Source: Clostridia bacterium (GTDB taxonomy: Bacteria; Bacillota; Clostridia; Oscillospirales; QAKW01). Taken from it: DNA of 32,923 nt. The notes beneath the pieces are model-generated. The model was not told where the DNA came from. It searched no databases and was given only the letters and a program-made list of their open reading frames with translations. The position numbers and the translations under genes are program-made. The stretch lies in NCBI GenBank assembly GCA_017464525.1, contig JAFTZM010000014.1, positions 1-32,923 on the forward strand. Reading direction: 5' to 3'. Positions 1 through 7,100 of this stretch are shown here, piece by piece (the stretch's first letter is position 1; every line of letters starts with the position of its first letter).

Positions 1-308
1 CCGATGATGTTGGAAAACAGCAGGTGGCTCACATTGAAGGTAAAGCCCACCTGCGTTGCCGCCATGGGGATGATATAATCCAGCGCAATGCCGAAAAGCA
101 GTTGCGCCAGCATGGTCCCTTTTTTCATCAGCCCTTTCCGGGCGGTGGCGCTGTTCCAGTTTTCGCCGGTCATCTTCGCCGCAATGATGCCGGTGATAAA
201 ATCAAAGATGAGCATCACCATCACAGCGATGAAGATCGGCGCATACAGCTTCAGCGCCGTTGCCAGTAGTCCGCCCACCAGGGCGATCAGATACTTCAGC
301 TTGTCCAT
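1..308 (-). CDS. Phage holin, toxin-secretion/phage-lysis (holin_4) type, partial
   Basis: The gene runs off the left edge, so its C-terminus is missing. The visible ~102 residues start MDKLKYLIALVGG and contain a hydrophobic helix at about residues 5-20, a second at about 23-42 with the signature FDFITGIIAAK, then a basic stretch (ARKGLMKKG) and a third hydrophobic stretch. This is the pattern of the Phage_holin_4 family, small inner-membrane proteins that time lysis by making holes for the endolysin. I chose the ATG at 308 because AGGAG lies 9 bases upstream; an in-frame ATG at 314 (spacing 3) would add two residues. It follows the tail-fibre genes, the usual place for lysis genes, and the endolysin is expected just outside the window. 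Confidence 0.85.
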   Translation of the reverse strand, partial: MDKLKYLIALVGGLLATALKLYAPIFIAVMVMLIFDFITGIIAAKMTGENWNSATARKGLMKKGTMLAQLLFGIALDYIIPMAATQVGFTFNVSHLLFSNII

Positions 309-324
309 TTTCATAATCTCCTTT

Positions 325-486
325 TTAATACTCCACACCGTAAAGGTCAAATAGCGCTTTCACTCCTTCGTCCTTCACAATCTGCTTTTGCTGACCCTGA
401 TTGAGGGCATCATAGACGGTCTGCAAGGCGGTTTTGGTGTCCGCCTTTGCCGCCTCAACAGCGGCGGTCAATTCTGCTCTTTTCAT
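325..486 (-). CDS. Small 53-residue phage protein upstream of the holin
   Basis: A 53-residue soluble protein starting MKRAELTAAVEAAKADTK and ending LFDLYGVEY. It is predicted mainly helical, charged, with no membrane segment and no cysteine. Its ATG overlaps the TGA of the upstream gene (ATGA), and its stop lies about 16 bases before the holin start, so it is translationally embedded in the fibre-lysis operon. Short proteins of this kind are common between tail-fibre genes and the holin in Bacillota phages, but I know of no established function. Coding character is supported by the coupling and the lack of any gap. Confidence 0.7.
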   Translation of the reverse strand: MKRAELTAAVEAAKADTKTALQTVYDALNQGQQKQIVKDEGVKALFDLYGVEY

Positions 487-746
487 ACCTTCACCCCGAA
501 TTCTGCAAGTGCGTTTTGGTAGTCGGCTTCGGTGGCCAAGTCGGGGTCATCGCCGCTTTCCACCTCTGAAAACAAATCTGCATTTTCAGTGTCAACGCAA
601 AAGGCAAACACGGTGCCATCGGTCAGCGCCATACCCTCATCCGCAATCAGGCGGTAAAGCTCGGCACACTCTCCTTCCGGCTTTACAGGCGAAACAGTCA
701 CCCCACCATCCGGGCGGGTATAACGATATAAAGTAATTTTCTGCAT
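483..746 (-). CDS. Small acidic phage protein of unknown function (tail-fibre/lysis junction)
   Basis: About 87 residues starting MQKITLYRYTRPDGGVTVSP; acidic C-terminal half (ESGDDPDLATEADYQNALAEFGVKV). A GTG at 755 in the same frame is possible, but the AGGAG motif lies only one base before it, whereas the ATG at 746 sits 10 bases after it, so I prefer 746. The stop overlaps the start of the 53-residue gene by ATGA, so the two are probably co-translated. Proteins of this look recur next to tail fibres in Clostridia prophages. A role in fibre assembly or as a small virion component is possible, but nothing in the sequence proves it. Confidence 0.65.
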   Translation of the reverse strand: MQKITLYRYTRPDGGVTVSPVKPEGECAELYRLIADEGMALTDGTVFAFCVDTENADLFSEVESGDDPDLATEADYQNALAEFGVKV

Positions 747-751
747 ATCGG

Positions 752-1384
752 TCACGCTCCTGTATAGTTGTAGTTGATAGTTGCATTAGTAGCGCCCCAC
801 GGTGCATTAGCAACCGCACCTTCTGCCCACGGAACATTGATGGTCAAAAGGTTTGTGCAGCCGTTAAAAGAATTGGCATATATGTCGCTCGGTGTTCCTT
901 CGAAGGTTATTTCAGTCAGGCCAGTACACTCCTGAAATGCCATCTGGTGAACAAGGGTAACGCTGGCCGGAATGGTAGTGATTTTCAACGCTGAGCATCC
1001 TCTAAAAGAAGCATAACCTATATGTTGCAATTCCCCCGGTAACGAAGTTAGAGCAATGCTTGTGTTATAGTAAAATGCCATTGTTCCGATGCCTTTCAGT
1101 TTTGCCGGAAGAGCGTCAAAGTTCAAGTTTGAACACGATTGAAAAGCATAATTTCCAATTTGTGTAATATCATCGTGAAACACGATGGATTTTAAACTGC
1201 CCCAACTCATAAACGCATAGGGTCCGATCACAGTAGCATCGCCTGGAATTTTGAATTCAGTAACATCACGCTCGATCAGGGCAACCAAATCAACATTTGA
1301 ACTACCACCGCTCCCGGCCTCCGGCAGTTCATTGACCGCTTGGAGGATCTTCTGTAATTCTGTGGTGTTGTTTTCTATAGACAT
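752..1384 (-). CDS. BspA-type leucine-rich-repeat protein, putative receptor-binding tail component
   Basis: 210 residues. The first ~30 residues (TTELQKILQAVNELP then GSGGSS) form a short helix and flexible linker like the N-termini of the neighbouring fibre proteins. From about residue 45 there are six BspA/LRR_5 repeats of about 23 residues, recognisable by IGxxAFxxCxxL motifs (IGNYAFQSCSNL, IGTMAFYYN, IGYASFRGCSAL, VHQMAFQECTGL, IYANSFNGCTNL). Such repeats form solenoid adhesion surfaces in bacterial surface proteins. Here, as the last of four tail genes before lysis, the likely role is host recognition, or decoration by a host-like adhesion domain. The start is an ATG behind AAGGAGG. The DNA is more AT-rich than the next tail genes upstream, hinting at acquisition. 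Confidence 0.75.
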   Translation of the reverse strand: MSIENNTTELQKILQAVNELPEAGSGGSSNVDLVALIERDVTEFKIPGDATVIGPYAFMSWGSLKSIVFHDDITQIGNYAFQSCSNLNFDALPAKLKGIGTMAFYYNTSIALTSLPGELQHIGYASFRGCSALKITTIPASVTLVHQMAFQECTGLTEITFEGTPSDIYANSFNGCTNLLTINVPWAEGAVANAPWGATNATINYNYTGA

Positions 1385-1396
1385 ATTGTATCCTCC

Positions 1397-2221
1397 TTAA
1401 ATTCCATCCGAAGTAATCTCAATCGTGTCGCCAGCAGATACATCGGCTAAAAATAGCACGCCGAATTTAACTCCAATCTGATTGTTACTACCGCCAATAT
1501 AGACATTAGCGACCGTTACCATCGCTTCAAGCAGAGATTTGCTCGAATTTACATTAATGCCTACATCGGCGTCAGTAGTGAAAATAAGGGGTTGACCTAA
1601 TGTTGTTAAATTTAACGGAAGCCGTACAGACGCATTGTGTGCCAGTGCATATGCTCCGATTTCAATGTTATATCCTGTTTTATTAGATATTGTTACGGTA
1701 CTTTCGGAAGAATCACTTTCACTTCCTTCATAACTGCCGGTCACGCCGAAGATGGTCACGCCGCTCTTGATATTCCCGGCCAGCAGGTTGGCATCTCCGG
1801 CCACCTTGACCGCCCCGGTGGTATACGCCCCGGCGGCCACGGCGGTCTGCTCGGCGGTGCCGGGGGTGACGGTTTTTGCCTCCTGGACGGTCAGCTGCTT
1901 AGTGGCGCTTTTGGCACCGGCGGTCACATAGCCCTCGCTCTGCTCTGCCGTGGCGGTGATCAGGCCACTGCCATCTACCGTGATGGCGGGGGTTGCCTGC
2001 TCTGCCGTTTTTACGCCCTCCACCGTTACCTCCGACAGCCCGGTATAGCCCTCATCCGGCGTTACCGTTTGCTGCTGGGTGGTGGGGGTCACCGTTTTAC
2101 TCTGGAGAGCAACCTCCCCCGAGGAGCCCTTCCCCGCCAGGGCGGTCTTGATCTGAGAAATGAGGTCGGTCTGCTGATCCACCTCACCGGTGATCCGATC
2201 GATCTGGGTCTGCACGCTCAT
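1397..2221 (-). CDS. Repeat-built tail fibre protein
   Basis: 274 residues. The N-terminus (SVQTQIDRITGEVDQQTDLISQIKTAL) is an amphipathic coiled-coil-like helix of the kind used for trimerisation and docking. Residues ~40-150 hold imperfect repeats with KTVTPTTQQQTVTP, GYTGLSEVTV and KTVTPGTAEQTAV, typical of fibre proteins of gut Bacillota phages. A shaft motif LLAGNIKSGVTIFGVTGSYEG follows, then an AT-richer C-terminal beta domain from about residue 170. The start is the ATG at 2221 behind GGGGGTGG; the GTG just before it is less likely. The C-terminal domain is the best candidate for receptor contact because it departs in base composition from the repetitive shaft. Confidence 0.7.
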   Translation of the reverse strand: MSVQTQIDRITGEVDQQTDLISQIKTALAGKGSSGEVALQSKTVTPTTQQQTVTPDEGYTGLSEVTVEGVKTAEQATPAITVDGSGLITATAEQSEGYVTAGAKSATKQLTVQEAKTVTPGTAEQTAVAAGAYTTGAVKVAGDANLLAGNIKSGVTIFGVTGSYEGSESDSSESTVTISNKTGYNIEIGAYALAHNASVRLPLNLTTLGQPLIFTTDADVGINVNSSKSLLEAMVTVANVYIGGSNNQIGVKFGVLFLADVSAGDTIEITSDGI

Positions 2222-2232
2222 CACGCCACCCC

Positions 2233-3117
2233 CTAAATCGCCGCCAGAGCGTTTTCGATATCATCGGTAAGGGAAACGGTGCCGGAGCCGTTGTGATAGC
2301 CCTTGGGAATGGTATAAGAGGTCACGCTGATGCCATCGATGGTAGCGGCAACAGCGCCACGATCCGGCATAGTTCCGGTCACCTTTGCGCCGGTAGTGTC
2401 CACGATCACCTTTCCCAGCAGCACCTGAGCCGCCGCAGCGGTCACCGCCGTTACATCCTGATAGGCATCGGGGATGGGCTCCACCGTAACCACTTCGTAG
2501 AACGCCTCATTGCTGTAGCCGTCCAGGACCTGCCGTTCCTTGGTGGGGGTGACGGTGGCCTCGGTGCTGTTTACCTTCACCACACCGCTGCCGTTATGGT
2601 AGCCCTTGGGCACCGTATAGGTGGGATCCGAGTTGCATTTCAGCGTTACATCCACCGCCCCGTTATTGGGCATGGTGCCCGCCAACAGCTTGCCGGTGGC
2701 ATCCACGATCTTTTTATTGGCCAGTACATCGGCAGCCGTAGCATCCACGCTGCTGACATCCTGGTAATTCTCCGGGATCGCCCCCACCGTCACCCCGGAC
2801 AGACCGTAATAGCCGGAATCCGGCGTGACGCTCTGCTGGCTCTTGGTAGGGGTCACCGATTTATCCTGAAGGTTATAGTTCCCGCCGCCGGAAACGCCCT
2901 TGACGATACCGGTACCGCTATGGTAGCCGGCGGGGATGGTATAGCTCTCCCCCTCCTTCACCTCAGCGTTTACCGTACCGTTATTGACGATATTGGAGAT
3001 GGCCGTGGCCAGCGCATCGATCTGTGCAGTGGAGGCTACCAGACCCAGCTCCACCAGTTTGGTGCGGATGGTATTCCGGGCGGTTTGAATTCTTGTAATT
3101 TGTTCAGAGGTGCTCAT
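2233..3117 (-). CDS. Repeat-built tail fibre protein with GYHNGSG repeats
   Basis: 294 residues. The N-terminal ~45 residues (STSEQITRIQTARNTIRTKL, then LATAISNIVNNG) are helical, as in other fibre anchors. Three copies of a Y-T-(I/V)-P-x-GYH-(S/N)G-(S/T)G motif follow (at about residues 60-70, 170-180 and 270-280), with intervening VTPTKxxQ, YQDVxxVxAxxAxVLxxKxIVDxTG and GTMPxxGAV modules, so the protein is at least a two- to three-fold internal repeat. It shares the KSVTPTKSQQSVTP-GYYGLSGVTV module with the next gene downstream. The likely role is a trimeric, elongated tail fibre or spike shaft. The start ATG is behind AAGGAGAG. Confidence 0.75.
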   Translation of the reverse strand: MSTSEQITRIQTARNTIRTKLVELGLVASTAQIDALATAISNIVNNGTVNAEVKEGESYTIPAGYHSGTGIVKGVSGGGNYNLQDKSVTPTKSQQSVTPDSGYYGLSGVTVGAIPENYQDVSSVDATAADVLANKKIVDATGKLLAGTMPNNGAVDVTLKCNSDPTYTVPKGYHNGSGVVKVNSTEATVTPTKERQVLDGYSNEAFYEVVTVEPIPDAYQDVTAVTAAAAQVLLGKVIVDTTGAKVTGTMPDRGAVAATIDGISVTSYTIPKGYHNGSGTVSLTDDIENALAAI

Positions 3118-3129
3118 TATTTTCTCTCC

Positions 3130-4101
3130 TTAAATAGTTTCTAATAAAGCATTTATATTCCCCACCGTCACATGGACCGCAGCAGAAGTGATGGGCTTGG
3201 TGTTGTCTGCCTCCACCGCCTCGGCCGTATCCACCGAGAGGGTGTTAGTGGCGGCATCCAGCTTCAACCCGTCGCCGATCTGATAGGTAGTGCCGCCGGC
3301 AGGTGGTTTTTCCTCGAAATACTGCTGCACCAGTGCCTTTAGTTCTTCGCCGCTGACAGTGCTGCCGGAGCGGAAGATCGGCTCCAGCTCGGTGCCGCTC
3401 AAATGGGCCAGCACCTCCTGCGGCGAGGCGTAATAAACCTCACCGGTGGTTTTCATAACAATGAAGAACCGCTGGGTCTCATCCACCCCCAGCTCGTTCG
3501 CCTTCTGCATCAGGTTGGTGGCCAGTGCAATTTTGAGTTCGCCTTCCCATGGGAATACAAATTCATTTACAAATGCGGTGTCCGGATCGCCTTTCAGGCT
3601 CTCGCTGGTATATTGGGTGCCGTCGGCGAAGGTGATCACCAGCCGATTATCGGTCACCACAGCGCTCTCGATGGATCGTTCTTCATAGTCCTTGGCCCTT
3701 GCCAGGGCCAGCTGCAAAGTATCAAATTCCTCGGTAGCCTCTCCTGCCTCCTCATCGTAAATGGATCTGGCAGAAATGATGCAGACGCTGGGGGTGGTAA
3801 AGACATAGCCGGTACTATCAGACACCACAAACTCCACTACAGTTTTTCCGGCGGGGATGGTTCTGTTGAGATCAAATACGATCTCCCCATCATCCAGCGT
3901 GCAGGCGGCATTCACCGTTTCCCCCGGCATGGAAACAGCGGCGCTCACCACGCAGGCGTCGGTGATCTCATAAGGCTCGCCGTCCTTTTGCAGGCGCACC
4001 ACCAATTGTATCGAATGGGTACAGGTATCCTTCAGATAGATCGTTTCCACCTTGCCCACCATATCCAGATCCATGGTAAGCCTATAAGTTACTCGTTCCA
4101 T
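3130..4101 (-). CDS. Baseplate upper protein-like (BppU N-terminal domain) tail protein
   Basis: 323 residues, first gene of the host-recognition/lysis unit. Residues ~15-110 (IYLKDTCTHSIQLVVRLQKDG, PYEITDACVVSAAVSMPG, VFDLNRTIPAGKTVVEFVVSD) fit the BppU_N fold: an all-beta domain that attaches receptor-binding proteins to a phage tail tip. The middle carries SESLKGDPDTAFVNEFVFPWEGELK, and the C-terminus has a typical fibre-trimer segment (TYQIGDGLKLDAATNTLSVDTAE and ADNTKPITSAAVHVTVGNINALLETI). The likely role is the adaptor between the short tail and the fibres encoded just downstream. The start ATG lies behind TGGAGG. The gene follows a hairpin and a putative tandem-box promoter. Confidence 0.75.
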   Translation of the reverse strand: MERVTYRLTMDLDMVGKVETIYLKDTCTHSIQLVVRLQKDGEPYEITDACVVSAAVSMPGETVNAACTLDDGEIVFDLNRTIPAGKTVVEFVVSDSTGYVFTTPSVCIISARSIYDEEAGEATEEFDTLQLALARAKDYEERSIESAVVTDNRLVITFADGTQYTSESLKGDPDTAFVNEFVFPWEGELKIALATNLMQKANELGVDETQRFFIVMKTTGEVYYASPQEVLAHLSGTELEPIFRSGSTVSGEELKALVQQYFEEKPPAGGTTYQIGDGLKLDAATNTLSVDTAEAVEADNTKPITSAAVHVTVGNINALLETI

Positions 4102-4120
4102 TTAAACCTCCATAAAAGAT

Positions 4121-4144
4121 GGGAGCGCCCGATGGGGCACTCCC
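4121..4144 (-). other. RNA stem-loop at the predicted 5' end of the fibre/lysis transcript
   Basis: On the minus strand GGGAGTGCCC-CATC-GGGCGCTCCC forms a 10-bp stem. The one non-Watson-Crick position is G-U in the minus-strand RNA but A-C in the plus-strand RNA, so the structure suits the minus transcript. It starts within a few bases of the start expected from the TAAAAT box at 4154-4159. A short CTTTTA follows, so it could also act as a weak terminator for the giant gene upstream. Confidence 0.55.
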
Positions 4145-4153
4145 TTTGATATC

Positions 4154-4187
4154 ATTTTATCATCCGCAGAACGGACAAAACGGACAA
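4154..4187 (-). promoter_or_regulatory. Putative late promoter with tandem TTGTCCG boxes (copy 2)
   Basis: Reading the minus strand: TTGTCCG, two bases, TTGTCCG, twelve bases, TAAAAT. The boxes occupy plus-strand 4181-4187 and 4172-4178, and the -10-like hexamer 4154-4159. There is no sigma-A -35 box; the tandem boxes cover roughly -40 to -25, which suggests activator-dependent transcription. The first box abuts the stop codon of the giant gene. The same element with identical spacings occurs at 22664-22697. It would drive the fibre and lysis genes. Confidence 0.55.
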
Positions 4188-7100
4188 TTATTCCTCCAGC
4201 CAATTTTCCAGCGTTGCGGAAACATCCTCATACAGCCCGGTGGCACGCAGGATCCTGCCGATCTCGGCACACTGCTTGTAGTCCTTTTGGCGATAAGCCT
4301 CGGTGTAGGCCTCCTTATATTTGCGGGTAAACGCAGATTTTACGGCGGTTTTGGACTTTACTTCGATCAGCGCATTGATGTAGGCCTTATTCTCTGCAAG
4401 GGTTCCCTCTGCGGTAAAGTGATCCACCGATTCGGCCGGCCCCATCACCGCAATCCGGACGGTACGCCAAAGACCCTCCGCATCCTTCATCAGGTTTTTC
4501 AGCGGAATTCCAAAGGCGGCAGCAAAGGCTCCGGTGAATTCCTTGATCTTCTTTTCGGTGGGCACCGTATCGCTGGTCAGTTTCTTGCCTGCCGTTATCA
4601 GGTCAGAGATCAGCGCCATATCCGGCCGTTCCACATTCCAGCCCTCAAACAAAGAAATAATCTCATTGAAATAAGGGATCATATTCAAGGGATTGATCTC
4701 GGAAAGCAGCTTTTGCCAGAAATGCTCCGTATACTTTTCGCCGTACTCCTCATCCTCATCTTCATCCCGCATGGCGTAGACCGCAGAGGCCAGCGCCGCT
4801 GCAGCGATCACCGAAGCATATACCGACCCGATGGTTCTGGCAGCCTTCAGGGTAGCCTTTCCCCGCTGGCCGGCAGGTGCTCTTTTGACCTGAAGGAGCG
4901 CATGATACAGCATATTGATGGAGGTGGTGGGCTCGCCCATAAATGCGCTGGCCGCTTTGTTAAAATCGTTTTTACTGCGCATGATGCCGCTTCTGCTGTT
5001 CACCGAATCGTACACCTGCGTATAAACGATCACCTCGGTGAACCGTTTGCCGCAGGCCTCCAGATAATCGCCGGTATAGCCACGGTCGGCCACCTCTTTC
5101 TTCACCGCACTCCAGATAGCCATCCAGCCCAGCTGATCCGCCTTTGTGGCGCCCCACATATAGGCGCTGTCCAATTTATGGGCCCGGTATTCCCGATCAT
5201 GGAAGAAGGCCTTTACCCCGTCCTTTCCGTACCTGGTGATGCCGATATAGTCCTTGGCCTGGCGGGAGGAGCCGGTATCGAAGCCGCCCATCTCCTTGAT
5301 GCCGGCAATGGGCGCATACTGAAGCATTTCCCGATACAGCCCATCGGTTTTCTGCCCCCGGAAAAAGGGAATAAAATAATCGGGACGGATCTCCGACATT
5401 GCCCGCAAAATGGCTGTAGGCTGCTGCACCACAGTGGAAGCGGAAAGCCCCACCGCCGCCTTTTTGAATTTAGAGAACATCCCCATCAGCGGTGCCTGAT
5501 AGCCCCGATCCATAATTCCTCCGTTCAGGTCTGTGATATACCCGTCCAGATACCGCTCTGCGCCGCTGCCGAAGGTGGCATTCAGGGTATTTTTCACCGA
5601 GATCTCCTTGCCCTGATCATTCCAGCCCTTATAGTTAAAGACCTTCATCAGGTTTTCTACCGGCAGAACCAGCGCATGGTATTGGGACATCTGATCCACA
5701 TGGCCGATCCACACATCATCGAAGCCCTGCAAAACAATGGCGTTATTGGCGTTTGGCACCGTTTCCCTGGCCATCCCGGTATTTTTCAGGGAGGCTTGGG
5801 TGGGGGTTTTGCTGAGCGCCTCCTGCACGGAAGAGATAAAGTCCTTCTCCGATTTCATGGGGAAATAATGCTCCTCCTTAAAAAGATCGACGCCATACAG
5901 CTGCCGGGAGACCTCATTGCCCTTGGCGCCCATGGTTTTGGAGAGATATTCCTGCATCTCGTCCACATACGCCCGCTGTTCCTCGGTGAGGGCATTGCGG
6001 ATCTCGGCCAGAACCATGGGATCCATGCGGTATCGCTCGGTGGTATTCTGATTTCTTTCAAGGAAGGCCTTCTTCGCCTTATAGCTCTCGCCGGGAGCAA
6101 ACATAAAGCCGCCCTCCGCCATATGCTTCAGCGCCTTCTCCCGCTTGGAATAGGCGTAAACCGACATCATCTGCGGCAGATTCAGCCGGAATTCCAATCC
6201 GTCGGCCAGCCGGAAGCTCCGGGAGGTTTTCCGATCCCAATCCTTATAACGGTACTGAGCCTTCTTTTCCTCCATAAAATCTCCGGCCGCCCGGATGTCC
6301 CGATAATAGGTGCCCTCGGCACCCACCGCATCCCAATAAAGCTCCTTCAGGGCTTCGGAGCCGATCCGTTCAAAGGCATAGACCGGCTTCAGATCCTGCC
6401 AGATGAATTCCTTGGCTTTCTCCATCGCTTCTCCAACACCCACCGGCAGATCTCCCTTCCCCCGGCGGGCAAGGGTGCCGATCTCGTTCAACACCGCAGT
6501 GGCGGTTTCCTGCAGATCCACTTGCCGCCCCTCCCGGAACAGTTTATTGGCATTCTTGACCGTATGAAGCACCGCTGTAAAAGCATCGTTCAGTTCCCGC
6601 AGCTGCTCCACCGTCATATTCTGCACCGCAATTCCTTCCAAAGAAAGGGCCAGGTCATCCAGCCGCAGCCGGACGGTTTCATCGTATGCCCCGGAGATGT
6701 AGCTATTGGAGGAATTCTTGATTCCCTCATAGGCGGTGGAGATCTCGCTCAGCAGCGTTCCTGCCTTCTCCCCGGCATAGCGGTTCCGTTCCCGCTCAAA
6801 CACGCCGGACAACAGCTTATTCAGGCGATAGATCTCCCGTTTATTCTTTTCGACCACCGCCGGATCTTCGGTTTTTTCGTTGGCATCCAGTAAAAAACGG
6901 TAGCGGTTCAGCTGCTTCTGTTCTGCTTCAGTAGCGGTACTCACCCCTGCCCACACGATATCCGCATTGGATACCGTATCATAGAACAGGATCTCCCCGG
7001 CGGCCAACGCTTTGGAGACGGTATCCCGCAGCTCTGCTTTTACATTCCGTTCCTTGCTGCCACGGTTCAGTAGCTGATCCAGCTCCCGCAGTTCCTTCCG

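Noticed and set aside
4119..6893. Very long plus-strand open frame (924 codons) opposite the giant gene
   Set aside because: It is the antisense shadow of a GC-rich coding region: low-complexity His/Gly/Leu/Ile-rich translation, no ribosome binding site, no recognisable domain, and the minus frame has clear domains.
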